Assembly (NCBI GenBank): GCA_023404675.1
Contig: JAEYAW010000028.1
Span: 62,001 to 126,000 of the forward strand
Length of the DNA: 64,000 bases
Direction: 5' to 3'
Source of the DNA: Pseudomonadota bacterium
Lineage (GTDB): Bacteria; Pseudomonadota; Alphaproteobacteria; Rhizobiales; Xanthobacteraceae
Shown: piece by piece, positions 16,752 to 26,458 of the stretch
Numbering within the stretch: the stretch's first letter is position 1
Layout of the letters: every line of letters starts with the position of its first letter
Position numbers and translations under genes: made by a program
Notes under the pieces: model-generated
The model's database searches: none
What the model saw: the letters and a program-made list of their open reading frames with translations, nothing else
What the model was told of the DNA's origin: nothing

Positions 16752-19700
16752 TCAAGCCTCGCTGCGCGCAGAGGTGATGCGGCCCAGCGCCATAACCATG
16801 GCTTCGGCGGAAATCTCCATGATTTCAGCAGTTTCGCTCCATAAAAGAGCGGCGCGGACGGTCCGGCCGGGGTGGATACGCAACAGAATCGCGCGGTACA
16901 GCGCCAGTTGGTCCACATAGGCCGGTGGCGCATCCGCGGCGCGGCGCGGCGGGACGCGGTTGGTCTTGAAGTCGACGATCAAGACCTCACTGTCCGTCAC
17001 CGCGAGGCGGTCGATCTGGCCGGAGACGCGCAGCAGCGCGCCGTCCGCTCCCTTCAATCGCCCGCCGACCGGAACCTCGGCACGGCTGCCGGGCGCGAAC
17101 ACGGCCGCGAATCGCGGATCGTCGATGATCGCCAGCACACGCGCGATGAGATCCGCCTGCGCGCCGGTGTCGAAGCCTGCGGCGTTGCGCACGAGATAAC
17201 GTTCCGCCGCCTCGCGCCGCGCATGCGGCGGAACGTCGGGCAACGATTGCAGCAGGCGGTGGGTGAGGACGCCGCGCTGCCGCGCCAGCATCCGCGCATC
17301 GAGCGAGGCGTTGTCATGCGCCGCGCGGGAAGCCGTCGACGCTGAATCAGATGGACGCAGCACGCCGGGCGCCGCGACCGGCCGCGCCATTGTATGCAGC
17401 CACGGCGGCAGTCTGTTTTCGTCAGACGCCGCGTCAACGCCGCCAGGCGCATCCGCCGCGACGTCCTCCACGCGGCCGTAGCGCAGCACGATGCCGGATG
17501 GCGTCGCGATCTCGGCTTTGTCGAGTCCGGAACTCTCGAGTCCCCGCCGGATCAGCGCATACCAAGACGCCTCCGACGCTTCCTTGCGCCGGCGCGCCAG
17601 CGTGCCGCCAACGATCAGCCGATCCGCCGCGCGGGTCATCGCCACGTAGAGCAGGCGGCGGTATTCGTCCTCGATGTCCGCGATCATCGCCGCGCGCGCG
17701 CCGGCGACCGCGGGCGGATCGTCCGCCTTGCCGCCCGCCCACACCATGCAGGTCGCGCCCGGCGGCGCGTGCGGGCCGGACGGCACCTTGATGAGGCCAA
17801 GGCGCGGGCGCTCCATCGGCGTCGCGGTGGTGTCGGCCAGAAACACTACCGGCGCTTCCAGCCCCTTCGCGCCGTGCACCGTCATCACCCGCACCTCGTC
17901 GCGCGCGATTTCGAGGTCGCGCTTGATATCTGTATCGGCGCTGCGCAGCCACGTGACGAAGCCCTGCAACGTCGCCGGGCCGCGCCGCTCGAAGGTCAGC
18001 GCCAGCTCCAGAAATTCATCCAGCGCGTCGTTGGCCTCGGGACCGAGGCGGCCAAGGATCTTTGCGCGCCCGCGCCCGCCGCCGAGCAGCCACGCATAGA
18101 AATCGAACGGCGCCGCCGCCTTGTGCGCCTCGCAGGCTTCCAGCGTCCGCAGCGCTGCGGCGAAACGCGGATCGTCGTCCGCGTGCGCACTCAGCGCCGC
18201 GCGCAGCGTGCCCTTGCGCTCCCAGGCGATCTTATAAAGATCGTCGTCGTCGAGCCCGAACAGCGGGCTCTTCAGAGCCACCGCCAGCGCCAGCTCGTCA
18301 TGGTCGAGCAGGATGGCGTCGGCGAGATGCATCAGGTCGATGATCGCGATATGCTCGGTGAGCTTGAGACGGTCCGCGCCCGCGACCGGAATGCCCGCGT
18401 GCTTGAGCGCCTGAATGACCGTCTCGAAGATCGCGCCGCGCGTGCGCACCAGAACCAGCATGTCGCCGTAACGCAGCCTGCGCCGCTTGCCGCCATGACC
18501 CGTGGTATCGCCGCGCGCGATCATGCCGGCGATGGCGTCGCGGATGCGATGCGCCAGCTTCACCGAAGGCTCGGTCTCGCTCACCGCGTCGAACGGCGCG
18601 CGCCAGCCCTCCATCTCCGGCCGCTCCTCCGGCTTCTCCAGCTCCCACAGTTCGACGAGGCCCGGCGCCGCATCCGCCAGCGCCTGATGCGGCGGCATGC
18701 CGTCGGTGTCCGAGGTGATGCTGCGATAGACCGCCTGATCGCGGAACGTGCTCTCCACCGATTGCAGCACGCTCGATCCCGACCGGAACGAATAGGTGAA
18801 GGACACCGGATCGAATTTCAGCGCGGCCGCTTCGAACTTCGTGCGGAAAAATCTGCGCTTGTCGGCGAAGGCGCGCGGCTCCGCGCCCTGAAACGAGAAG
18901 ATCGACTGCTTCTCGTCACCGACCGCGAACAACGTGCGGCGCACGCCGTCGCGCGCGCCCTTGCCGCTGGTGAACTCCGAGACGATGTGCCAGACGATAT
19001 CCCACTGGCGCGGGCTGGTGTCCTGTGCCTCGTCGATCAGGAGGTGATCGACGCCCTTGTCGAGCTTGTAATGCACCCAGCTCGACCCGTGGCGGTCGAG
19101 CATCGCCAGCGTCTTCTCGATCAGGTCTTCGTAGTCGAGCACGCCGCGGGCGTCCTTCTCGCGGCGATAGTGCTCGGCCACCGCCGTTGCGATCACGAAC
19201 AGCGCGCGCGTGCGCTCGCGCACAATCGCGGCCTGCCGCCGCTGCAACAGCGGCGCGAGGCGCGCGGCCTCATCGGCAAGACGCGTGGCGAGCGCGGGAT
19301 AGCTGGCGGCCAGCCCCTTGGTCATCAGCGACTTGCGCGGAGCGAAACCGCCCTCCTTCTGCTCGGTGAAAAACACCGCGAGATAGTTCTCCACCTGCTC
19401 GTCGCCGGACAGCGCCGCCGCGCCATCCAGCCTGTCGGCAAGCTTCATGTCGTTGGCGGTGCCCATCCGTAGCGTGGCGGCGACCGCCGGCCACTCGGAG
19501 CGCTGCAGCAACGGACCGTCGACAATCAGCCGCGCGATCTCGTCCGGCGTCACGCTCGCGTCGACATCGAGCGCGCGCGACAGTTCGGCGATGGCGGCGT
19601 CTGCCGAACCGCTGCGCGCCGCCCACCCCATGAAGTGATCGCGGCTGAGGCAGGCTTCCTGCACCACGTCGCGGAACGTGACATCCGCCGCGCTCGCCAT

Positions 19701-20255
19701 CGCCACTGCCAGCGCCCGCCCCTCGGCGCTGTCCGGATCATCCGCCGCCCTCTGAAGCACGGCGAGATTGGCCCGCTCCATCATGTCGGTCTGGTCGCGC
19801 TCATCAAGCACGGAAAAACGCGCGGGCGCGTTCGACTCGAACGGAAACTGCTGCAACAGCCGGGTGCACAGCGCGTGGATGGTCTGCACCTTCAGCCCGC
19901 CCGGCGTATCGAGCGCGGAGGCGAACAGCTCGCGCGCGCGACGCCGCATCTTCGCGTCGGGATGTTTCACGCCGGACTCGCGCAGCGCCGCGTCCAGCGC
20001 CGCATCGTCCAGCGTCACCCACTTGCCGAGCGTGCCGAACACACGCTGCGCCATGTTGGCGGCGGCGGCCTTGGTGAAGGTGATGCAGAGAATCTTTTGC
20101 GGCGCGACGCCGGACAGCAGCAGCCGGATTACGCGCTGCACCAGCACATGCGTCTTGCCAGAACCCGCATTGGCCGCGACGAACACCGAGGCGTCGGGAT
20201 CGGAGGCGCGCTCCTGCGGCGCGCGGATGCCTTCGGGGATGACACGCGCGCTCAT
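16752..20255 (-). CDS. addA: Double-strand break repair helicase-nuclease subunit AddA
   Basis: A 1,167-residue subunit of the AddAB (RecBCD-like) complex that resects DNA ends for RecA. UvrD-type helicase motifs: Walker A ANAGSGKTHVLV, CITFTKAAA, DEAQDTSPRQW, GDEKQSIFSFQGAEP, and TVHGAKGLEAPVV. The C-terminal RecB-type nuclease has GQIDRLAV, IVDFKTN and YVDQLALYR. The ATG at 20255 overlaps the addB stop as ATGA; the open frame upstream lies inside addB and is not used. Confidence 0.96.
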   Translation of the reverse strand: MSARVIPEGIRAPQERASDPDASVFVAANAGSGKTHVLVQRVIRLLLSGVAPQKILCITFTKAAAANMAQRVFGTLGKWVTLDDAALDAALRESGVKHPDAKMRRRARELFASALDTPGGLKVQTIHALCTRLLQQFPFESNAPARFSVLDERDQTDMMERANLAVLQRAADDPDSAEGRALAVAMASAADVTFRDVVQEACLSRDHFMGWAARSGSADAAIAELSRALDVDASVTPDEIARLIVDGPLLQRSEWPAVAATLRMGTANDMKLADRLDGAAALSGDEQVENYLAVFFTEQKEGGFAPRKSLMTKGLAASYPALATRLADEAARLAPLLQRRQAAIVRERTRALFVIATAVAEHYRREKDARGVLDYEDLIEKTLAMLDRHGSSWVHYKLDKGVDHLLIDEAQDTSPRQWDIVWHIVSEFTSGKGARDGVRRTLFAVGDEKQSIFSFQGAEPRAFADKRRFFRTKFEAAALKFDPVSFTYSFRSGSSVLQSVESTFRDQAVYRSITSDTDGMPPHQALADAAPGLVELWELEKPEERPEMEGWRAPFDAVSETEPSVKLAHRIRDAIAGMIARGDTTGHGGKRRRLRYGDMLVLVRTRGAIFETVIQALKHAGIPVAGADRLKLTEHIAIIDLMHLADAILLDHDELALAVALKSPLFGLDDDDLYKIAWERKGTLRAALSAHADDDPRFAAALRTLEACEAHKAAAPFDFYAWLLGGGRGRAKILGRLGPEANDALDEFLELALTFERRGPATLQGFVTWLRSADTDIKRDLEIARDEVRVMTVHGAKGLEAPVVFLADTTATPMERPRLGLIKVPSGPHAPPGATCMVWAGGKADDPPAVAGARAAMIADIEDEYRRLLYVAMTRAADRLIVGGTLARRRKEASEASWYALIRRGLESSGLDKAEIATPSGIVLRYGRVEDVAADAPGGVDAASDENRLPPWLHTMARPVAAPGVLRPSDSASTASRAAHDNASLDARMLARQRGVLTHRLLQSLPDVPPHARREAAERYLVRNAAGFDTGAQADLIARVLAIIDDPRFAAVFAPGSRAEVPVGGRLKGADGALLRVSGQIDRLAVTDSEVLIVDFKTNRVPPRRAADAPPAYVDQLALYRAILLRIHPGRTVRAALLWSETAEIMEISAEAMVMALGRITSARSEA

Positions 20256-23200
20256 GAGCCCGGCTCCTCCGCGCCCGCGGTTGCCGCCCATTCCTTGATA
20301 CGGGCGAGGTCGTCGTAATCGCCGTAACGGTTGCTCCACATCGGCAGCACCAGCGAGGGATAGCCCTGCTGTTCATTCTCGAAGGCGAGCACCAGCTTGA
20401 TAAGTTCTGCGCGCGCGAGATCCGCCACCTCGTCCGGGAACAGTTCGGGTTCGGGCGGCGCCTGCAACTTCAGAACCTTTTCCTCGCCCGCCACGCGCCC
20501 GCCGGACAGGCGCACATAGGTCAGCTCGGAGACCGATCCACCTTTCGCGCTCTCGACGAAACCGCCGTCACGCAGGATCGCCGCTTCCAGCGAGAGCTGC
20601 GGCGACAGCCCGAGTCGCACCTGCTTGCCGCTCGGCGGACTGCCGGTCTTGAAATCCACGATGGCGAAGGTGCCGTCCGACCGCCGCTCGATGCGGTCGG
20701 CGCGGGCATTCAGCTCGAATTCGCCGCGCGGAGTTTCGATCCGCAGCGTGCCGCGAATCTCGGCGGCGATGTCTTTCACGTTCTCGCGCCGCGCACGCTC
20801 CCAGCCGACATACCAGCGCGCGATGCGCTGGAAGCGCGGCCACCACAAGACGCGCGCCTCGGGATGCTCCATCAGCGGCGCGAAGTGCGCTTCGCCGATA
20901 GCTTCGAGCTGCGCCAGCGCATCGGGCGGCAGCTTGTCGGGATATTTCTGCGCGAACGCGCCGAGCGAGCCGTGGATCGCCGAGCCGCGATCGGCGGCGG
21001 ACGGAGGCATGTCCACCGGATCGAGCGGCGCGAGCTTCAGGATATGCCGCGCGTAGATCGTGTAGGGATCGCGCAGCCAGTCCTCGATCTGCGTCACCGA
21101 CAGCCGCCGCGGCCGCGAGGCCACCGGCGGTGCGGGGGCGGGTTGTTCGACCGGCTTGGGTAGACCCGCAGGCCGGTCGAGATGGTCAGCCCAGTCGAGA
21201 TATTTCTGACCGCGCTGCTTCAACTCCTTCCAGGCGTCGTCACCGACGACGGCCTGCAAGCGATGCAGGAAACGCGAAGCCACGGTCGGCGCGCCGCCCG
21301 CGCGCGCCGCGTAAGTGAGGATCGCCTCGCGCGCACCGATCAGCTGCGCGAAGTCGTGCGCGGTGAGGCCGATGCGGCGCTCCGGCAGATCGAGCCCGAG
21401 CTGGTGCCGCATCGGGCGGCTGAGCCAGGGATCGGTGCGCGGCGCAGGCGGCCACGTGGTCTCGATCAGGCCACCGAGAATCACGCGGTCATGATGCGTC
21501 AGCCGCGCTTCGAGCAGACCGTAGATGTGGATGCGCAGATCCTCGCGCGGAGCCCTGCGCACCACCCGGTCGCCGAGCATCGCCTGAAACAGCTCTGGAT
21601 AGTCGCGCAATGTCGAGGTGAGACCCGTATTGCCGAGCGCGAGCAGATCTTCGAATGCATCCAGCAGCGCCTCGCCATCCGAGCCTGCGAAGATCGCCGG
21701 CCCCTCGTCGTCGGTCGTCAGCGCGACCAGCACCTCGCGGTGCCAGCCCGCGAGTTCTGCAAGATCATGCGGCTTGCCATGCGCCGCCGTCTCCAGCGGA
21801 CGCAGTGCGGCCGCCAGCGCGGACAGCAATGCCGCAACCTCGCCGAGCTGGTCGTCGCGCAGCCGCGCGCGCGGCTCCGCCCGATGCAGCGTCGTATCCT
21901 CGCCCGCCGCGAGGCGCGTCAGTTCGGTGCGGAACAGGGCGAGATCATGTTGCAGGCCGCGCGTACCGGGCGAGGGCCGCGGCCCGCGCAGCAGCGCCAG
22001 TTCGAGCGTCGCAACGATACGCGCGCCATTCGCGCCGCCGATCCGGCACAGCGGATGCTTGAGCAGCGCCAGAAGCGACGCGGGCGCGAGGCCGTCGGCA
22101 ATACATTCGGAGAGCAGCCGCGCGAACACGCCCGGCGGCGTCTCCATCAGGCTCGCGCCGGCGGAATCGTCGTAAGGCAGACCCCAGCGGTCGAGCGCCA
22201 CCATCACGCGCCGCGCCAGCGCGCGGTCGGGCGTCGCGAGCGCGGTATCGCCGCCGGCTTCGAAGGATTCGCGCAGCGCCAGCGCAATCGCAAGCGCCTC
22301 GCCTTCCGGATTGGGCGCCGGGATCACGGCCAAGCCATCGAGACTGCGGGCAATAGCATCCACCACGGCGGGCGCGGCCAGATGCGTCTGCCAGTCGCCG
22401 GTAGCGGCCGAGGGCCGCATCGCCTCGGAGGCCAGCACGCTGCGCCCGGTGTCCGGCGCGCCGCCGATCAATGTCGCCACCGCGCCGCGCGCCACGCCAA
22501 AGCGTTCCAGCAGACCGTGCAGCGCGAACTGCGGATGGCTCGGCACCGGCTCGGTCTCCGCGCTGCCGCCGATCAGCCGCCATGCGTCCTCGTCGAGTGC
22601 GGTATCGAGGCCCGGCAGCACCACCGCACCCTGCGGCAACCGCGCGACCGCTTCGAGAAAGCGCGCGGTGGCGGGCATCGATCCGGTCGATCCCGCCGCG
22701 ATCACCGGCCCCTTCGGCGCGGCGGCGAGGCGCGCGGCCTCGGCGGCGATCAGCAGCGTCTGGCGCGCCATGGGCTCGACGCGGCCGCTCTCGGCGAGAT
22801 GCGCCGGCCACGTGCCACGCGCGATGGAGAGGAATTGCCAGGTGAGCTGCCAGTACCTGTCGAGATCGTCGGGAACGAGATTGTCGAAATCGTCCCAAGC
22901 GACATCCCGTGCGACCATGTCGTCCATCAGCCGGGCGAGGTCGTCAGCCAGCGCCAGAATGGAAGCCGGCCCGCTCGCCACCAACGGCGCGGCGGCTGGA
23001 TCGTCCGGCCGCAATTGCGCCGCCCACGCGCAGACCAGCCGCGCCAGCGTCAGGCGGCGTTCGAGACCGTCCAGCGCGGGCGGAATGTCGAGCGGCGCAC
23101 CGAGATCGGAGGCGGCCTGCGCGAAATCCAGCTCGTCCTCGTCGATGCTGCCCAGCGCCACGATGCGCGGCAGCAGCACGGCCTCGCCGCCGAGCACGTC

Positions 23201-23377
23201 CAGAAACGTATCGCGCGCCAGCCGGCAGGCGCGCCGGGTCGGCAGGCAGAGCGTCACGTCCGCCAGCCGCTCCGGCGCAGCGCGCGCGGAAAAGCCCTCG
23301 ATCAGGCCGCCGTCGACCAGCGCGCCGATCAGGGTGGGCAGGAACGGGGAGGAAGCGGGAATCGTGAAAAGGCGCAT
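20252..23377 (-). CDS. addB: Double-strand break repair protein AddB, alphaproteobacterial type
   Basis: A 1,041-residue partner of AddA. The N-terminus (MRLFTIPASSPFLPTLI) corresponds to the inactive helicase fold, with no proper Walker A. The C-terminal nuclease has ARADRIERR, IVDFKTGSPP and PQLSLEAAIL. The cysteines that hold an iron-sulfur cluster in Bacillus AddB are not visible near the nuclease, as only isolated Cys occur elsewhere. Coupled to addA by ATGA. It lies about 150 bp downstream of murU with a dispersed repeat between. Confidence 0.93.
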   Translation of the reverse strand: MRLFTIPASSPFLPTLIGALVDGGLIEGFSARAAPERLADVTLCLPTRRACRLARDTFLDVLGGEAVLLPRIVALGSIDEDELDFAQAASDLGAPLDIPPALDGLERRLTLARLVCAWAAQLRPDDPAAAPLVASGPASILALADDLARLMDDMVARDVAWDDFDNLVPDDLDRYWQLTWQFLSIARGTWPAHLAESGRVEPMARQTLLIAAEAARLAAAPKGPVIAAGSTGSMPATARFLEAVARLPQGAVVLPGLDTALDEDAWRLIGGSAETEPVPSHPQFALHGLLERFGVARGAVATLIGGAPDTGRSVLASEAMRPSAATGDWQTHLAAPAVVDAIARSLDGLAVIPAPNPEGEALAIALALRESFEAGGDTALATPDRALARRVMVALDRWGLPYDDSAGASLMETPPGVFARLLSECIADGLAPASLLALLKHPLCRIGGANGARIVATLELALLRGPRPSPGTRGLQHDLALFRTELTRLAAGEDTTLHRAEPRARLRDDQLGEVAALLSALAAALRPLETAAHGKPHDLAELAGWHREVLVALTTDDEGPAIFAGSDGEALLDAFEDLLALGNTGLTSTLRDYPELFQAMLGDRVVRRAPREDLRIHIYGLLEARLTHHDRVILGGLIETTWPPAPRTDPWLSRPMRHQLGLDLPERRIGLTAHDFAQLIGAREAILTYAARAGGAPTVASRFLHRLQAVVGDDAWKELKQRGQKYLDWADHLDRPAGLPKPVEQPAPAPPVASRPRRLSVTQIEDWLRDPYTIYARHILKLAPLDPVDMPPSAADRGSAIHGSLGAFAQKYPDKLPPDALAQLEAIGEAHFAPLMEHPEARVLWWPRFQRIARWYVGWERARRENVKDIAAEIRGTLRIETPRGEFELNARADRIERRSDGTFAIVDFKTGSPPSGKQVRLGLSPQLSLEAAILRDGGFVESAKGGSVSELTYVRLSGGRVAGEEKVLKLQAPPEPELFPDEVADLARAELIKLVLAFENEQQGYPSLVLPMWSNRYGDYDDLARIKEWAATAGAEEPGS

Positions 23378-23467
23378 GCGGATCCGAATCGTCAGGCCGC
23401 GCGATCATCGCACGGGCGAGAGGGAGACGAAATGCACGCGTTGCGGGAAGTTTGAGAGGGATGCGCC

Positions 23468-23529
23468 GTCACCCCGAGGTGCGTGCGCAGCACGCCCCGA
23501 AGGGCGAGGGCAAGTGCGGCTGGTCGCCC
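23468..23529. repeat. Dispersed repeat (CACCCCGAGGTGCG type)
   Basis: GTCACCCCGAGGTGCGTGCG, then CAGCACGCCCCGAAGGGCGAGGGC and a small hairpin with GTCGCCCTC. The pattern (CCGAGGTGCG ... GCACG ... CGAAGG) matches, in diverged form, the elements at 45465-45514 and 45538-45577. It lies between murU and addB. Confidence 0.55.
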
Positions 23530-24252
23530 TCACGCCGCGCTGGCGAGAAACGCCTCGTCGGCGGCGGCAATGGCGTCCGGCGTGCCGACATGCATCCACA
23601 ACCCGTCGAGCCGCAGGCCGCACAGGCGTCCCTCAGCTTCGGCCTGATCGAAGATTCGCGTCAGAGCGAATTCGCCTTGCGGCGCGCCGGCGAAAATCTC
23701 CGGCTTCAGGATCGCGACGCCGGCATAGACAAACGGCACCACCTCGTGCTCCCTGCGCTTGCGCAGGAGGCCGTGGACATCCATCGCATAGTCGCCGCTG
23801 CCGGCATAGCCGATGCTGCCCGCGGTCGGCGCAAGCAGCAGCAGCACGTCCATTCGCGCGGGATCGAAGGCGTCGGCAAGCCGCGCCAGATTGGGCTTCA
23901 CGCCGTCGATCCACAGCGTGTCGGAATTGACGTGGAAGAACGGCGCGGACCCGAGTTGCGGCAACGCCTTCACCACCCCGCCGCCGGTGCCGAGCACCTG
24001 ATCGCGCTCGTCCGAAATGGTGATCGCGGGACGCGTGCGGCCGGCGAGATGATCGATGATCTGGTCCGGCAGATAATGTACATTCACCACAGCGCGCTCG
24101 ACACCGTTGTCCGCCAGCTTGTCCAGCACGTGATCCAGCAGCGGCTTGCCGGCGACGCTGACCAGAGGCTTCGGCATATGCTCGGTCAGGGGCCGCATGC
24201 GCAGGCCGAGACCGGCCGCGAGAACCATGGCTGTGGTGGGTGATACCGGCAT
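23530..24252 (-). CDS. murU: Sugar nucleotidyltransferase, probable N-acetylmuramate-1-phosphate uridylyltransferase
   Basis: A 240-residue NDP-sugar transferase: AMVLAAGLGLRMRPLTEHMP with the pyrophosphorylase signature GxGxRxxPLT, then KPLV, VNVHYLPD, GTGGGVVKAL and NSDTLW. Genes like this are often labelled mannose-1-phosphate guanylyltransferase. Because a tsaE/amgK fusion lies two genes upstream in the same direction, the MurU role in the MurNAc recycling route (AmgK makes MurNAc-1-P, MurU makes UDP-MurNAc) is favoured; this is inference from Pseudomonas. The ATG at 24252 is chosen over a TTG at 24258. Confidence 0.85.
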   Translation of the reverse strand: MPVSPTTAMVLAAGLGLRMRPLTEHMPKPLVSVAGKPLLDHVLDKLADNGVERAVVNVHYLPDQIIDHLAGRTRPAITISDERDQVLGTGGGVVKALPQLGSAPFFHVNSDTLWIDGVKPNLARLADAFDPARMDVLLLLAPTAGSIGYAGSGDYAMDVHGLLRKRREHEVVPFVYAGVAILKPEIFAGAPQGEFALTRIFDQAEAEGRLCGLRLDGLWMHVGTPDAIAAADEAFLASAA

Positions 24253-24478
24253 GAGCAATCCTGATGACGATTCGCACCATCATAACACGACGGGCGTCAA
24301 GGCTGGTGGAAGACGTACGAAGCCGCAACCATCCGGGCAGGATGCACCAGGACCGACCGGCTGTCAGTCCGGCACGCCCGCGCGAGGAGCCTCACGGGAG
24401 CAAGGCCTTGGCAAGCCCGGATTCGTTACGCTTTAGCACCGACGGGGTGACGAATTTGCGACGACCGCGCGCCGCGCG

Positions 24479-24796
24479 TCAGACCTCGACCACCTGCGAA
24501 CCCGAGCGTGAGCGGCGCTTCTTCTCCGAAGTCTGCTTCAGGAAATTGACGCCGATCTGGTCGCCGTTGACCCACGCCAGTTCGCAGCGGCGATAGGCCA
24601 GTCCGGTCGACGACAGCAACAGGAAGAACTCCTTCAGGTTCAGCCCTTCGACCGAGCCCTCGACCGTCAGCTTGGCACCGCTCTCGGACACATCTTCCAT
24701 GATGCAGGTCCGGCGCCACGTTCCATCGATGCCCATCATGTGCGCGGTGATACCGCGCTCGAAGATGACACGATCGCTGCCTCGTTTCTCGACCAT
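24479..24796 (-). CDS. PilZ-domain protein
   Basis: A 105-residue protein made of one PilZ domain, which binds cyclic di-GMP. Both binding motifs are visible: RxxxR (RGSDR near the N-terminus) and DxSxxG (DVSESGAKL). The rest is the expected beta-barrel (CELAWVNGDQIGVNFL) with a basic tail (KKRRSRSGSQ). It sits between the tsaE/amgK fusion and murU; the gap to murU (226 bp) shows no other gene. The output partner is unknown. Confidence 0.9.
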   Translation of the reverse strand: MVEKRGSDRVIFERGITAHMMGIDGTWRRTCIMEDVSESGAKLTVEGSVEGLNLKEFFLLLSSTGLAYRRCELAWVNGDQIGVNFLKQTSEKKRRSRSGSQVVEV

Positions 24797-24931
24797 AGCC
24801 TGCCCCGGGGATGACGGAATGGCGGCACGGCCGGCTCCCGCCGAACGCCCGCTCCCGTCTGTCAGGATACCGGCCCAGTGGATAACAGGACGTAAACCGG
24901 GCGCCGGCCGGGGACCTGGACGCCTGTCGGC

Positions 24932-26458
24932 TCAGAGCCCGGCCGGCGGCGGAACCTGTGCGGCGTACCACGCTTTCAGCCCACCCAGTGCCGGATGATC
25001 GAGCGAACGGCCGAGATAGGTCCAGATCCGCGGCTGATGGCGCAGGTATTGCGGCTTTCCGTCACGGCGATTGAGGCGGGCGAAGGTGCCGAGCAGGCGA
25101 GTGTTACGCTGCGCCGACATCACCGCATAGGTCGCGACGAAACCCGGCGCATCGAAGCCCGCATCGGCGCCGGCCCGCGCCTTCACGTAACGGGCCAGCA
25201 TCGCGATCTCGAGATTCTCCGGCACGTCGATCCGCGCATCCTGCAGCAGCGACACAAGATCGTAGGCCGCCGGCCCCAGCACAGTGTCCTGAAAGTCGAT
25301 GACGCCGACCCGCTTCACCCCCGCCCGGTCCGCGAGCCAGAGCAGGTTCGGCGAATGATAATCGCGCAGCACCCAGGTGCGGTGCGGCCCGATATGCGGC
25401 GTCAGCAGGTCGCGCCACTGCGCCATGAAGGCACCGCGGGTGGCCTCGTCGGGAGTTCTGCCCCGGTCCGGCAGATACCAGTCGAGCATCAGGCTGATTT
25501 CGATCAGCATGGCATCGAGATCGAAGACCGGGATGGCGTAGTCGGCGCGACCTGCGACCGGGAGCGTTTGCGGAAGCTGCCTGCCGTGCAGGTCGGCCAG
25601 CAGATCGGTGGCGGCCTGATAGCGCTCGGCAATCGGCTCAGGCGGGTCGCCCGCGATGACCGGCTCGCGTCCGAGATCCTCGGTGAGAAGAAAGCCATTG
25701 TCGAGATCGGCGTGGAGGATGGCCGGTGCCGATACGCCCTGCGCGCGCAGCCCTTCCGCGATGGCGACGAAGGGTACGACATCCTCGGCCAGATGCACGG
25801 CGGCGCTGTAGGACTTGTCGCCATGGACAGGCGGGCCGTCCGGCCGGCGCGGTGCGTTCATCAGGATGCACGAGACGCCCTGGGACATCAGCCTCGCATA
25901 GGAGCGAGTCGAGGCGTCGCCCGCCATGCGATGCCGGACGGCTTCGCGCATCTCCGCGGTGTCAAGGAAACTGCGCAGCGCGTGAAGCCGGGTGGCGAGC
26001 GCGGCGCTGCGGCCATGCCCGGTGATGGTCACGTTGCGCGCCGTGCCCGTCGTATCCGGCTCATGAGTCAGCGCGATATCGAGCCGGTCGGTCGGCAGTG
26101 CATCGGGCGCGCGCTCGGGCCATTCGATCAGCGCAACGGCATCGGCGGGCAGCGGGCTCAGCCCCAGTTCGTCGAGTTCGTCGGGATCGGAAATCCGATA
26201 CAAATCGGCATGGACGATCGCGAGCGGCCCCGCCTCGTAGCCCTGCACCAGCGTGAAGGTCGGGCTTGGGACTTCAAGCGCCTCGTCGCCGGAAAGGTAG
26301 CGGATCAGCGCGCGGGCCGCCGCCGTCTTGCCGGCGCCGAGATCGCCGGTCAGCGTCACCACGTCGCCGGCCGAGATCAGCAGTCCGAGATCGGCCATCA
26401 GCCCGGCCGTGGCGGCCTCGTCGGCCAGGCTCTCGGAGAAGGCGAAGGGCGACGTCAT
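24932..26458 (-). CDS. TsaE ATPase fused to AmgK-type sugar kinase
   Basis: A 508-residue two-domain protein. Residues about 1-150 are TsaE, the ATPase of threonylcarbamoyl-adenosine tRNA modification: Walker A GDLGAGKTAAARAL, SPTFTLVQGYE, HADLYR and IEWPER. Residues about 165-508 are an aminoglycoside-phosphotransferase-like kinase with RMAGDASTRSYARL, ILHADLDNGFLL, the catalytic LRDYHSPNLLWL and metal-binding VIDFQDTVLGPAAYDL. These resemble AmgK, the anomeric kinase for MurNAc/GlcNAc. The start ATG overlaps the divL stop (ATGA). Alphaproteobacteria often carry this fusion; why the two functions are joined is unclear. Confidence 0.9.
   Translation of the reverse strand: MTSPFAFSESLADEAATAGLMADLGLLISAGDVVTLTGDLGAGKTAAARALIRYLSGDEALEVPSPTFTLVQGYEAGPLAIVHADLYRISDPDELDELGLSPLPADAVALIEWPERAPDALPTDRLDIALTHEPDTTGTARNVTITGHGRSAALATRLHALRSFLDTAEMREAVRHRMAGDASTRSYARLMSQGVSCILMNAPRRPDGPPVHGDKSYSAAVHLAEDVVPFVAIAEGLRAQGVSAPAILHADLDNGFLLTEDLGREPVIAGDPPEPIAERYQAATDLLADLHGRQLPQTLPVAGRADYAIPVFDLDAMLIEISLMLDWYLPDRGRTPDEATRGAFMAQWRDLLTPHIGPHRTWVLRDYHSPNLLWLADRAGVKRVGVIDFQDTVLGPAAYDLVSLLQDARIDVPENLEIAMLARYVKARAGADAGFDAPGFVATYAVMSAQRNTRLLGTFARLNRRDGKPQYLRHQPRIWTYLGRSLDHPALGGLKAWYAAQVPPPAGL

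Noticed and set aside
21182..23455. 757-codon plus-strand open frame opposite addB
   Set aside because: Shadow of addB with no domain pattern; composition is dominated by Arg, Gln and His.
24253..24478. Small gene between pilZ and murU
   Set aside because: Short frames exist on both strands but none has a ribosome-binding site or protein-like composition.
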